64,000 bases of DNA, taken from NCBI RefSeq assembly GCF_016086655.4, contig NC_052131.2, positions 7,175,940 to 7,239,939 on the forward strand. Reading direction: 5' to 3'. The stretch is from Lepeophtheirus salmonis (taxonomy: Eukaryota; Arthropoda; Copepoda; Siphonostomatoida; Caligidae). The notes under the pieces were generated by a model. The model was not told where the DNA came from. It saw only the letters and a list, made by a program, of their open reading frames with translations, and searched no databases. Positions 35,940 through 47,615 of this stretch are shown here, piece after piece. A program made the translations under genes and the position numbers. Within the stretch, counting starts at the first letter, position 1. Every line of letters starts with the position of its first letter.

Positions 35940-37480
35940 AGTTTTAAACTTTTTTGACATAGGTAAGGGCCTGTGAGATTCCCTTTCTTTTACATAGCGT
36001 GTTTATACTACTCTGGATGTAATTTTACTTTTCTATTTTAATGTGAAGCATACCTTTAATGCTACATTAAAAAAACCTACAAAAAAAGCTTGAGAGGATC
36101 TTATAAAAAACAGGGTAGCCTAAGAGACGACATATCTGGTCACAGAGAAAACTATAGTCTATACCAGTCAACCTTGCTTGTTATAATACGAGTAAATTTT
36201 CAAAATAAGGAGAATTAATCAATATGGGTCTTAATATTTTAAAGCTGGCCTACATTGATTCTTAGTTTGAATTTACACTTGCTGGTATCTTGACATTTTC
36301 CAAGATCCTAACATATCTTATTTACCATTTAACAAATTTTTATATAACAAAATCCTCATAGTAAATAATGAATACTATGAAATTAAAGTATTTACGTCTA
36401 TATTTTATAAAAATAGAATAAATTTAAAGCACGATTTTTAAACCACGTTGGTCCTGGCTTTTAAATTATATTACTCGATCTGATCCCCAATAAAAACAAA
36501 AATATACTTTCGTATAAAAAAATAACAGCATCAGAATCGAAACATCTCACACTACTTCAAAAAACACGTATTATATTCAAAATATGGAATTTGTTTGCAG
36601 ATATAGGACAGTTCATAAAATAATTTACTTGAGACATTAATCATGCGTGAGTAATTTGATTCTATTCCTTTTTTCACGTATAATGTGCAGAGTATGGTGC
36701 ACTTGTTTATATTAATGTATTACATTTATTGGGTATAAAATGAAGAAATGAACTAAGAACATATAAAATAGTTGGGTTAGTAGAGTTTGCAAGATTTTTG
36801 CACTTTGTTGGGTATTATTTATAATCGATGCATGTAGTGTATCATTTGCAAACCATAAAACCGTAAAAAGTTAACTTAAGGAATCTTTATATTTATATAT
36901 ATATATACATTTATTTTCATTATCCAATTAACACATAATTTAATTAACTATTATATTACGAAACGAAGCTTACATATAATATGTAATAACTAAATGTTGG
37001 ATTCCCCATGAAATTTCCAATAGGTGCAAAACAACGAAAAATATCGGAAAATTAGGATCTCAAGAGCGATACTTGACATGGTAGATACAAGGTCCAACTT
37101 GGATATTCAATGAAAATAATTATGTATGCACTACATATCATTTTTTGATTTCTGGGAAGATCAGTGACTAATTAATTAAATATCCGATTTTTTAAAAAAA
37201 ATATATATTTTATCCCAATGTAACTGTAATCTTAAACAGGATTACATAAAAAAATAAGTAATAAGTTCGCACTTCCACATATGGGTGATCTTTTTCTTTT
37301 GAGCTTTTTATGTCGGGCGTTACTGGCAAGTTAAAAAGCTTTGTAAAATTATTGTGTCCATTAAAAAACAAAGTTCTTCGTTAAAATAGTTGACTTACAA
37401 CAGGTAAAACGCTTAACAGCTCTTTAGTAAATCTAAAGTCTTTATTCGTCCATCCATTTTAAAAATCATAATACTTTTTT
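35940..37480. other. AT-rich stretch without recognised gene
   Basis: No coding frame or RNA gene recognised on either strand. Confidence 0.5.
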
Positions 37481-37484
37481 AATT

Positions 37485-38470
37485 TGGCTCAATAAATTCT
37501 TTCTGATAGCCACCCTTCTCTCTCCTTCCCCATTTTCTACTCATAGTCCACGTACCTCTTTTATTATCAATACTATTTCTATAGTCTATAAATTCTTTTG
37601 GGATGCATTTAGTGCAGCCTTAAAAAAATTTATCTGATTTCTTTTTTATCCTGAAGACAAGTAATATCTGTATTTATGCCTCTAAGGTAATCAACGTAGT
37701 CATGTCTTTTTTGATCAATTCTAAAGATCTTACATTCTGGGTGAAGAGACTAAAAATTATTTTTTCACTTAGCTTGAATATTGGTATATTTGTTTAAAAT
37801 ATTCTTTCATTGAGCTACCCTCGTGATTTATCAAAGCAAAATTCTTGTATATGAGACAAATGTAGTAATGAAGTTTTTTTCGTATTACTAGCTCCTTTTT
37901 CCTTCTTTCTCTTCGTATATTCCCCCTTGGGACTCTGTAAAAGTCTTTTATGCAGACCATCAATCTTCCTTGGTTTTTTGGGAGCATTAGATTTGTTTCT
38001 TAGCACCACTTGACAGTCTTCTCTTAAGCCCTTTCCTTCTTCTGCAAACTTACTGGTAATATCTTCATCTAGCTACCCAAGATTCTTATTTTACAGCCTG
38101 GTTATGCTTATATCTTCACTTTTCGTCTTCAAATCCCTTTCCATTTCTTCTGGTGGCTCATACGTTTAGTTTGAGTTTAAAAATACTTTGATGAAACAAC
38201 AGCTTCCTTGGTTAAACTCCATCTACCACTAGATAGGTCTCATCACAATGGTAATTTTGGTTAGCTTCATGTGCCTAAACATCTCCCTCGTTTTATTATT
38301 CTACGTCTTCAAAAAAAGTTTGATGTTGATAACTGACCACCCATTAGTTTTGAATGTCAATTTAATTCCTTGGTTATGTACATCAATTGTAGTGTTTCAG
38401 AATAATTACTTGGGAAAGTCCTGAGCAATTCATTTTTCTTCAATACACATACAATATATTTATAACCATT
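37485..38470 (-). pseudogene. LINE 5' portion: ORF1 remnant and start of endonuclease
   Basis: Minus-strand remains of a non-LTR retrotransposon. The ORF1-like part (about 38470..37815) ends with a basic tail (APKKPRKIDGLHKRLLQSPK, KRKKEKGASNTKK), as expected of a nucleic-acid-binding protein. After its stops, the next part reads DYVDYLRGINTDITCLQDKK near 37720..37650, the apurinic endonuclease block (usual form …L…ADIICLQE), and near 37520 VAIRKNLLS fits the later R-G-V-A-I/L block. Reverse transcriptase is absent, so the copy is cut off at its 3' side. Several frameshifts. The RT piece at 6290..6740 could come from a related element. Confidence 0.7.
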
Positions 38471-38479
38471 CTTTTTTAT

Positions 38480-39339
38480 ATTTGATTGCAATAGTGTATT
38501 ACATCATATCGAAAAAAAAATTTAACCACATGAATATTTGATTTATTCAGAAATGTAGTATTCCAGCATGAATTTGGACTTGCATTCTACTTGGAGCATG
38601 AAGACTCAACTTTTTTGTAAAGAAAAAATATAAATTTAAAATAAACTATACCAACAATTTTAATATATAAATTAAATCGATTAAAACTTAACATAACTAA
38701 CGTGATATGAAAAATCGGAATTTAAAATATCAAAAATGTAATCATTGATATCCAAACACGAAGATCAATGGAAAAAATAAGGTATTATAAGATTTTGTTA
38801 GTTAATAAAACTTTCGAATTCTTCATTCTAATTTTTGATTCTTAGATGTTAAAAATCTAAAGTAAGAAAAAAACATTGTCTGGTTTCCCAAATCTCTAGC
38901 TCCCTTTCTGGAACTTTTTCTATATGTATTGGAATTGGAACTTGATGGAATCTAACAGATGCCCATCTCAACTTCTGGACAGTAGTATAGTATGTGTGCG
39001 GCCAAAGTTTCAGAGGAATCAGACTTGAATTGAATTTGGAAAAGATGTAGCTCTGTAGTAAAAGTCAATAACCTAGCTTATATCATATAATGCCACATAA
39101 AGAAGTAATAAAAAACCCTCCCAACGAAATGTATATTAACTAAAGATATACATAATACATACATATGTATAAAAGTTTTTGCAAATATTCTATATTTATT
39201 AACATGCATTATTTAACAATTGAAGTAATTAAAGAATAGTGTTGGCTTGTTTTGAGCTTATTTGAAACCACAATAAAGGGTGCTTGGTTTTGGAACTTGT
39301 TGAAAACTTGTTTAAAAAGTTCACAGCTATTTTCAATAA
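38480..39339. other. Non-coding stretch
   Basis: No gene recognised. A slightly GC-richer patch near 38880..39060 has no convincing frame. Confidence 0.45.
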
Positions 39340-39660
39340 AATATTAATGATTAAAATTTTTTTTCAAAAAACCATGCAAATTCTCAAAAATTAATTTTTG
39401 GGAAAATAAATTCAAATATATTGAATATCAAATTTTTTTTTAAATTTTAAAATGGTAAATTTTTCCGAGAAAAATTTCAAAAATCTAAAGTTATTATCAG
39501 GAAATCAAATTTTTTGAAAAAAAAATTGAAAATTTCAATTTTTGGAATTTTTATTTCAAAAAATTTAATTCAATTTTTTAAATATTTCATTTTCTAATAA
39601 AAAAGCAAAAATTCCTTAATGAGGGGGAGGGGTTAGAGCCCTCCAGCCCACCCTTGGCAA
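39340..39660 (+). repeat. A/T-rich dispersed repeat B, copy 2
   Basis: Same block style as 19200..19470, ending aaaaattccttaatgagggg followed by gttagagccctccag. No coding content. Confidence 0.45.
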
Positions 39661-42091
39661 ACTCCTCCGATAACGATTAATAATGTAGACGTTGCAACAG
39701 TCGTTGGTCAAATGGTTAGGTTGACCCTCATAGTATTATGAATATTGCCTCTGTGGAAAATTGCCCAACATCTATTAATCATAATTCAAAAAGGTTGCTC
39801 TTTTTGTGTTTGTACATTAAAATTATAAACTACAACTTCAGAACCACAATGCTCAACGTTGAATTTAATAGGCTGCAAAAATTATGCTTATCTAGTTGTG
39901 TTTGTTTGTTTTTAAACGTCTTTCTATTTCCGTATTACTTTATAACTACCTTTAAAATTATGAACATTCAACCTATCATTATATTCCCTATAAATCTTAT
40001 GCTGAATATTTCCTGGTGGACACCCCTAAAACAAAAAGGATTTATCTATACATTTGATTAAAAACGCAGTTGATGTATCTTTTTTTTTTCGAGCCGGGTT
40101 GACACATGTGAATTAATTTTGTGAATTAATTTATAAAGGTAAATTCATGGAGGTTTTAAAGTTATTCATAGAGTAACTCATAATAAGCATCTCCTTGTGT
40201 ATAAAGAAGTATGATCCTATATTTGGACTAAAATTGATTATGTTGTCCCTTTTTTAGTTACAAAATTCCCATTCACAAATTAAGTGTCAAAAATTTTAGT
40301 ATAAATGGCAAAATGTACTATAGGATTTTCCACCAACAAATGCGATAATATGTTGTTTTTGACCAAAATACAAAAATATTTGAGTTATGTGATCAGACAT
40401 TTTTCCGCTCCCTAATCATCATTTATACAATACATACGTACTTATTCAAGAAGGGAAATACTTGAAATTACTTTCCATTGGGATAAATATATGACAAATA
40501 CACGGGTAAAAATGTTACTCGCCAATATAAGGATTGGAATACTTTTTTACGCGTCGAGTCGAGTACAGTTTTTGAAAATAATTTTTTTACCATGATGTCC
40601 CGGTTACAAGTCTTTAGGTACAGATAATAATCAAAGTCATACCCGGATGATATTCCAGATCATTGATTTTTGTTTCTGCTACCAAGTTTTCGTATACCGC
40701 TTGATAATTATTGTTCATGAAGTTTCCCTTACAAGCTATATATGAATAATTTTTTCAGGAAAAATGAACTCAAATACTCCCTTATATTAGGTGAACAAAA
40801 GAAGTTTCCAGTGAAGTATCACATCTGTCATACCCAAGCCACCTCTCCATTTCTTCATTTGAAATATCCTATTAACTATGTATTTTGATAAATTTATTTA
40901 AGTATTCCCCATCCAATTATATTTCTTGGAACATTATTTATCATAAGGTAGACATCTCATAATATGGGTCATGCTTGGAACTACTGTTGCATTTTAATGT
41001 TTGATTCTGTCAAGTGTTTTAAGCTTATGTTACCCATTTGATAAAAGTATTGATTATATTTTATTGTCTATTTTTTTAACATTTTTTGAGTAACGATATA
41101 TCCTAATATTGTTACTACTTTTACCTAACAGGATTCCTCAAATAGTAGCTCAACGGATTCCATAATCCTCATGACTTAATTATCTTCACTGTTAATCTTC
41201 AAATATTATTTGAACTTCAGTCTTGAACTTTAACCTATTTAAAAAATATTTTTTAACTTCAACGTCAAATTACCTATTTCTTCTTTACAAAGCCTCAATC
41301 AAAAGAGCCTAAAGAATGAATAATCAAGAATAACTCCTAAAATTATTAAGAACGAAGAAGATACCAAAATATCAAATAATGAAAAAATAAAAAATATTAA
41401 TGTTTATTGAAGAAAGTTTACGAAAGTATACACAATTTGTTTTTCTTTGAACTGGAATTATCATAGATTCAAAGAAAATTACATAGTCAAATTTCTAAAG
41501 ATGTTTTATTCTTTGATTACAAATTATAAAAAATCGTAATCATTTTCGCTATTGACTTATCATAGATATAAAAGTAAGACATATTTTATTTCCCCGTTTA
41601 CAATAGTAGGGAATATTTAGAATATAGTAAAATCTGTCTGTGATGGATCGACAAAAAAGTTTTATAAATTGATCAAAAAATGTATTTGATATTACCTACA
41701 CAACGATCAACGTCCTTCATTAATCATATGAGACTTTCTAAATCTTTTTGCTCAATAAGTTTATTAAATACTTTTCAAATATATCAAAATTATTCCTTCC
41801 ATGGATTAAGGTGTATATGTGGCCCGTCAAAACAAAAGCAAGCTGGGAATCCTTGATTACAATTGTATTTTGAATCTAATTATCTTAAAATTATATTATA
41901 AATTATAATGATAAATCTTTTGAACACATCGTAATTTGCACTTAATGAAAGTAATTTTTCTCAATCATTTAGAAAAGTTATCAAGTTAATTCTATATGAA
42001 AGACCATGTATCATATGAAGGCTCCAGACTATAGTGACTATTCCTAGTTATCTCAACCCATCCCACAAATTGTAATATGAAGCCTATAGTT
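39661..42091. other. AT-rich stretch left of the LTR retrotransposon
   Basis: Carries a 107-codon frame (39738..40061, plus) of low-complexity, hydrophobic composition that I cannot assign and regard as probably chance. Otherwise nothing recognised. Confidence 0.45.
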
Positions 42092-42132
42092 GACCTGATA
42101 TGATATAAGTATCATCGTGTAAATAGGAAGTA

Positions 42133-43412
42133 CCGGGTGTCCCGAAAGTCTTGACCGGTACCTTCGAGGACTTTTTTCGAGGTTTCAGATACTTTTGACG
42201 TAAATCTTGCATTAAATAAAAGTTAAAGACTGTGTTCAGATTAACAAGTTTTGTTTCAATAACATTTCGAAATTCATAATTGTGTTTGACATGGAGGCTA
42301 AAAGACATGAAGTAGCTCCTCTGCTTCGTGCAGGTATTAGCCACAAGGAGATCTCTGAGGCCATCAGCATGTCTGCCAGCACCATTAGCAGGATCAAGAG
42401 GAGGGTGGACATGGGGTAAGGCCTTGAAGACAAGCCTCGAAGTAGGAGACCTGTCTCAAAGGCCACTAAGAAGAAGATCAGGACCCAGATCAAGATAAAC
42501 CCTCTTCTGAGCATCAGAACAATTGCCAAGAAGAACAACATGGGTAAGACTACTGCTGCCAACATTGTCAAGGACATTGGGGGCAAGTCCTTGGTCTGCA
42601 CCACCCGTCCCTTGTTGTCCATGGCCAATATGGAGGCCAGATACATCCGATGCAAGAAGATTTTCAAAAACATGAAAAGTAATGGGGACAGAATTCTCAT
42701 TTTTTCCGATGAGAAAACTTTTACAGTGGATCCAGTCTTCAACCGCAAAAATGATCGCTACATTAGCCTTAATGGTTATGTGGGATATGAAAATATGTGT
42801 CCATGACCAAGCACCCAGCCAGCATCATGATGCTTGGAGTTGTTGGCTCAGATGGTAAAGCAGTCTTCTTTCGAGAGGGCTTCAGGCTCACCTTGGAGGA
42901 CTACACCAAGGTCCTCAAGGTGCTCAAGACCAAGGTGGTCCCATGGATCAGGAAGGAGTATCCTGGCAAGAGGGTATGTTTCCAGCAGGATGGGGCACCC
43001 GCACACACTGCCAAGAACACCCAGAAGTGGTTGAAGGAGAATGTGGAATTCTGGCCTAAGGACTTCTGGCCCCCTCCTCCCCCGACCTGAATACCTTGGA
43101 TTTCAGCATCTGGGCGCACATTGAGAGGCAGACTTGCAAAAACGCCACAGCAGTACCAAAGCTATCAAAGCCAGTATTACCAAGGCCTGGGCCAAGATGG
43201 ACCCCACTTGCATCAAGAACACCTGCTCCTCCTTCCGTCCCCGTGTTGCGGCTGTTATGGAAGCTAAAGGCCAAATTGTGAAAACATATTATAGTTTTTA
43301 ACCAAGCAAAGTTTTTTTAATAAAAACATTTATCTGTATCTCTACTTTTAGTCCTTGTAGATCATAATGAAGTTGGAAGTTAGAAATCAGTCAGGACTTT
43401 CCGGACACCCGG
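42133..43412 (+). mobile_element. Mariner copy 1, inside the 5' LTR
   Basis: 1280 bp. Left end CCGGGTGTCCCGAAAGTCTT after TA (42131-42132); right end on the opposite strand CCGGGTGTCCGGAAAGTCCT, with two differences over 23 bp. The base pair after the right end is GA where the other copy has TA, a likely point change. Carries one transposase pseudogene. Confidence 0.93.
42291..43301 (+). pseudogene. Mariner transposase pseudogene (copy 1)
   Basis: Full-length but broken transposase of about 337 codons. Starts MEAKRHEVAPLLRAG at 42291; helix-turn-helix 1 ISHKEISEAISMSASTIS; a TAA stop at about 42418 where copy 2 has AAA; helix-turn-helix 2 IRTIAKKNNMGKTTAANIV; IFSDEKTFTVD with the first catalytic aspartate; a frameshift near 42788; then HPASIMMLGVV; CFQQDGAPAHTAKNTQKW with the second aspartate. 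A one-base deletion near 43070 in a C-rich run throws off the frame before PDLNTLDFSIW, which holds the third aspartate; 36 residues would lie between the last two. It ends VAAVMEAKGQIVKTYYSF. Copy 1 also lacks nine bases near 42465 and nine near 42861 relative to copy 2. Confidence 0.9.
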
Positions 43413-43503
43413 GATGTGTAAATATGTATTAATAAGTGAAATAAAGGATAAGTCTGTTCTAAGGGTTGGAAGTGTATGTATTGATATTAATTGAAACGTA
43501 ATA

Positions 43504-43520
43504 TGGCGCAGTAGCCGGGT
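43504..43520 (+). promoter_or_regulatory. Primer binding site of the LTR element
   Basis: TGGCGCAGTAGCCGGG directly follows the 5' LTR. TGG pairs with the CCA end of a tRNA, and the next bases resemble the 3' end of serine tRNAs. The tRNA identity is an inference. Confidence 0.65.
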
Positions 43521-43571
43521 AATTAAGAAATTTCGAGAAAACTTACGTTAGAAAATTAAATATTAAAAAGG

Positions 43572-44600
43572 ATGCCGACAAAGAGCGAATTAGAAATGAA
43601 AAATCAATCACTTATGGAGCGGATTCAAAATTCGGAAAAGAATGAGGAATTAACCAATCAAGAATCTACTGTGACAATAATGAAAATGATGATGGATAAA
43701 CAAAAACAAGCTCGAGATGAACACCGACAATTCATGGAGAAAATGTTTGAAAATTTCATTGATCATGAGGGAAATGAAGATGACGAGAAAGCCAGAGACA
43801 GAAAGTCATCAGCAAGTGTCAGAGAAGTGAAAATTCACATAAAATCTACCACCTCAGATCGAAGAAGATATGGAATTCAAAGAATTTATAAATTGGAGAG
43901 ACCTCCAGGGAACAGTATGGGGATAAATGACCAAACAGAAGTTAATAAAAAAACAATTTTTAAATCATTATGTAGTCTGAGGATGTTTAATAAAATCAAT
44001 CATGCCATGGAAATTTACATTCAAAATGAAAATTCTATAAACGTAGTTATTTAACTTATAGAATATTACCCAAGAAAACAAACAAGTATGGCATTAGAAC
44101 GAATAAAATTTGTGGAACGAAAACAAAAATAGGATGAAAAATTTGATTCATTCTGCACATCATTATGTGTTCAACCTAAAAACGCTGGGTTACGTCAGAT
44201 GACGTTTGATGCTTGGATGTCAAATTTAATTATACTGAGATAAGAAATGAAGATAAAAAGAAATTGTTATTATCTAAATCACCCAAGTTATCCCTTGCAG
44301 AAGTAATTCTTATCTGATTGCAGTGAAGAGAAGGGAAAAGTCCAGGAAGAGTCATTGCTAGAAAATCATTAGGATTAATATCTAGTATAAAGAAACAAAA
44401 TGTTAAAGAGATAACAAGTCAAAAATACAGGAGATGCTCTTATTGCATGAGGTAACCATCATGGAAAGGGAGGAAAATGTCCGACATATGAAAAGAAGTG
44501 TAATCGATGCAAAAGAATAGGACATTATGAAATAGTTTGCAAGTCCAAAATAGATGATAAACGATTCGCTGCAATAAGAATACATAGGATAAGGAAGATA
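43572..44600 (+). pseudogene. gag remnant with zinc knuckle
   Basis: Structural protein that would coat the element's RNA. An open part of 160 codons begins MPTKSELEMKNQSLMERIQ at 43572 and is rich in Glu, Lys and Met (coiled-coil-like). After several stops the tail shows GKGGKCPTYEKKC and a zinc knuckle at 44499..44540, CNRCKRIGHYEIVC, matching C-x2-C-x4-H-x4-C. Frame changes separate the parts, so no full gag can be made. Proteins of this branch usually have this knuckle pair directly before protease, as here. Confidence 0.82.
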
Positions 44601-44624
44601 GTAATAATCAAATGGTTTACTGGA

Positions 44625-44975
44625 TGTAATTTGTGAAATAAAGATTATTAGCGAAATTAAAGCAGTTCCTGATACAAGAGCAGAAGTTAATGTAGCAGGA
44701 CTAGAGTTTGTTAAGATGATGGGACTAAATAAGAAAATGGTGAAAAAGTAGGAAGAAGAGAAGATTTCAGGTGTTGATGGATCGCAAATAGAAATTATTG
44801 GATAGTTAATTCAGAGTTAAATTCAGCAAAAAAGTGAAGAAAATGTAATTATATGTAAAAGTAATATTCTTGTCTAGACAAGTCTGTAGATAACTGCGAA
44901 TCATATCAAAGGATTTTCCAAAAGAAATAAGTGTAGTTGCAATGCAATCTGTGAAGAAAGAAGAGGTAAAGGTTT
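44625..44975 (+). pseudogene. Retroelement aspartic protease remnant
   Basis: Reads IKAVPDTRAEVNVAGLEFV. The active-site triad of the family is D-T/S-G; here 44671..44679 gives D-T-R, a loss that alone should abolish cleavage. Further stops follow at about 44750 and 44805. Position between the gag knuckle and RT is as expected. Confidence 0.75.
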
Positions 44976-44989
44976 AAAAAAAAAAAAAA

Positions 44990-45600
44990 GAATTGATGGA
45001 AGAATTTAGAGATGTGGTTTGTGATAAGGAACAATTTAAAACCATGGAGGGACACCCCATGAAGATAAGTCTTAAAGAAGATTATTAACCATACGCAACT
45101 CATACTGCAAGAAACATACCATTTACCTATAGAGAAGAAGTGAAGAAAGAAATTAACAAAATGGAGAGAATGAAAATAATAAGTATAGTCGGTGATAAAG
45201 GAGTAGATTGGTGCCATCCATTTGTAGTTGTACCCAAACCTAGTGGAAAAGTGAGAAAATGTTTGGATGTCAAGAAATTGAATGATCAAGTTAAGAGACC
45301 AGTCTATCCCATGAGAACACCTTGGAACATAATATCAAGTATTCCAACAAACATTGAGTTGTTTACAACATTGGATGCAAGACAGGGATCTGGAAGAAAA
45401 ATTAAGAGGACTGACGTATTTTATGACTCCTTGGTGTAGATATTTTTTTAATAGAGCTCAGATGGGATTCATAGGAATTGGGGACGCATATTGTCTTCGT
45501 GGAGATGAGGCATTGGAAGGTTCATTAAACACTTACAAAGTCGTAGATGGCATTCTTACTGTATCACACAATCTCGAAGACCATATTAAGATATAGACCC
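44990..45600 (+). pseudogene. Reverse transcriptase remnant
   Basis: RNA-dependent DNA polymerase of the element. Frame 45140..45439 contains WCHPFVVVPKPSGKVRKCLD and LNDQVKRPVYPMRTP, the conserved blocks 2-3 of gypsy RT, then FTTLDARQG with the first catalytic aspartate (usual form LDA..G/Y). A frameshift near 45390 moves to frame 45354..45596 (TYFMTPWCRYFFNRAQMGF), which ends with YKVVDGILTVSHNLEDHI. The usual double aspartate V/YDD is VDG here (45543..45551), so motif C is broken as well. Confidence 0.88.
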
Positions 45601-45654
45601 TACAAAAAAGAGAAAAAAATAACATTAAACCCATCTTAATTCTTATTTTCTCAG

Positions 45655-46260
45655 CCTAAATTAAAATATTGTGGTTACATTTTATCCAAGAAAAGCCGAT
45701 GCAAGTAAATTGAATGCTATTAAAGATTTTGTAGAATCATCATCTAGAAAGAAATTGGGAAGTTTTATGGGATTAGTGATTAGCTTTTATCGTCAAAAGT
45801 AGAGTATGCGTAGACCAAAAATCATTCTTTATCAATGAAGGAAATTAAATAAGTTTTAACTTCACAACCAACATTAGCACCGTTCTATCCAAGATTATAA
45901 ACCAAACTTGAAACTGATGCATCGAGAATAAATTGATGGTGACATGTGTTATGTCAGAATCACACAGAAAAATGGAAATTAATTCAATGTGGCTCCCGAT
46001 TTCTATCAAGTGCTGAAACAAGATACTCTATGAAAGAATTATAATGTTTGGTTGTAGTGTAGGCTATGAAGAAATGCCATATATATCTAGCAGCCTGACC
46101 TACGTTTATTGTAATTACGGATCATAAACCCATTGTTCCCATTTTTAATAATTACACCATCGATAAGCTAGATAATGCTAGACTAATTAGATTTAAATTG
46201 AAAATATCAATGTATCAGTTTGAAACGAAATGGATAAAGGGAAATATCATGAAGTTCCAG
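45655..46260 (+). pseudogene. RT tether and RNase H remnant
   Basis: Continues the RT with KYCGYILSKK, then a degraded thumb, and RNase H signs: LETDASR near 45908..45928 (catalytic aspartate after T) and FIVITDHKPIVPIFNN near 46110..46155. Many stops. Order and spacing are as in gypsy polyproteins. Confidence 0.78.
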
Positions 46261-46264
46261 ATAA

Positions 46265-47560
46265 ATGATCGAGATCACTGGTGTCTTATCTCGAGGAAAA
46301 TAAAGAGTTGGATAGAGATGTTGAATACCACAGAGAACAAGTTGTTAGAGTTGCTGTCATTAGAGATACTCACTTAGAAGATGAAGACATATTCGTTGAT
46401 CTATTAATAGAAGATATTAGAAAAGAGGCCATGAAAGATCAAACATATACAGACTTAGTCAATGCAAATGAAGACAATGGTATACAGGATTCAGTACACC
46501 CATTTTCCAAGATATTAAATTATTCAATTTCTGAAAATGGTCTTGCTTTATATGGTAATTCCAAAAAGAGGCAAGTTCAAGTTCTTCAGGGATTGCACAG
46601 TTCACATCAAGGTATCTAGAAGACGAAAAGAAGAGATAGGCAGACGATTTATTGAAACATTTATAGAACATGTAGAAAATGTTTAGAAAGAATACTTATT
46701 TTCCCAGAAGAAACGATGATGAGGGACCTGATACCAATGAGGCCATTTGAGAGCACGTCTGCAGATTTGTTGGAGTATGGACGAACCCATTACTCAGTAT
46801 ATGGAAATCGTCTTTCAGGATATCCATATGTAAAGGAATTCAAAAGAGTTTCATCTTCCGGGAGAAGTGATAGTGACATCAAGAAAACTAGTTTGTGACA
46901 CCGGGATTCCAGTGAAAATAAGAACAGATCAAGGCCCTCAGTTTAGTTCCAGAGAATTTCCGACATTTTTGAAGATGTGGGGAATAACATGGGGAACTTT
47001 TCACACCCTTTTCAGCAAAGAAATTGACATGCTGAGAGTTTGGTGAAATGTATGAAGAATCAATTAGTGAAAACAGGAAGAAAATGTAGTTCTGATAAAT
47101 TCTTTAATGGAATTCTGGAGTTTCGAAACACTCCACAGGGAGATAGAAAATCACCAAATTAGATCTTATTTGGTCATCAAGGAAGATCATGTTCACCTGT
47201 TCATTGGAAGAGCTATGGTCCAAGATCCGAAAGAGAACAAAAAGACTGTTTGAAGAGAATGAAGGAGGAAAGGGAGAAGGAGAAAATCCGTTATAATAAT
47301 AATCAGAGGGATTTACCGGAGTTGAAAATAGGAATGGAGGTGATAGTGCAAAATTACAAGAATTATGGATTACAAATGACGGCCGGATTATTGGAAAGGC
47401 AAAAAATGGAAAATACCATGTTTGATTAAATACAGGAAGAATTATATCGCGAAATAGACTTTTCTTGAGGCTGAAGAAAAGGGAAGTAATGGAATGTGAG
47501 AAGGACAATGGGGGTACACATGAACTCGGAGTCAGAGGGTCGAAAAGAATTCGAGTAAGA
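46265..47560 (+). pseudogene. Integrase remnant
   Basis: Would insert the DNA copy into the genome. Visible parts: LHSSHQGI near 46600 (the zinc-binding HH pair); STSADLLEYGRTHYSVYGNR in frame 46716..46898 with the first catalytic aspartate; RTDQGPQFSS near 46925 with the second; HAESLVKCMKNQL near 47027 with the glutamate. The three acidic residues of the DDE triad all survive, although frameshifts separate them. The C-terminal part to about 47500 has NNNQRDLPELK-like content. Confidence 0.82.
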
Positions 47561-47568
47561 TCGAACTT

Positions 47569-47578
47569 GGGAGGAAGA
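47569..47578 (+). promoter_or_regulatory. Polypurine tract
   Basis: gggaggaaga sits directly before the TG of the 3' LTR, where plus-strand DNA synthesis is primed in LTR elements. Confidence 0.8.
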
Positions 47579-47615
47579 TGATATGATATAAGTATCAACC
47601 TGTAAATAGGAAGTA

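Larger units (their letters stand above)
42096..43503 (+). repeat. 5' LTR with embedded mariner
   Basis: Outer part tgatatgatataagtatca to 42130, TA, mariner 42133..43412, then 91 bp with aaataaagg (possible poly-A signal) to aacgtaata. Without the mariner the LTR is about 126 bp. It matches 47579..48957 along the whole length. Confidence 0.9.

Noticed and set aside
39738..40061. A 107-codon plus-strand frame with hydrophobic segments
   Set aside because: A/T-biased codons, no conserved motif, no nearby regulatory or splice signals. Kept out for lack of support, though a lineage-specific gene is not excluded.
42236..42748. A 170-codon minus-strand frame rich in Leu and Met, resembling a membrane protein
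   Set aside because: Antisense shadow of the LTR mariner transposase; the same shadow appears inside the second copy.
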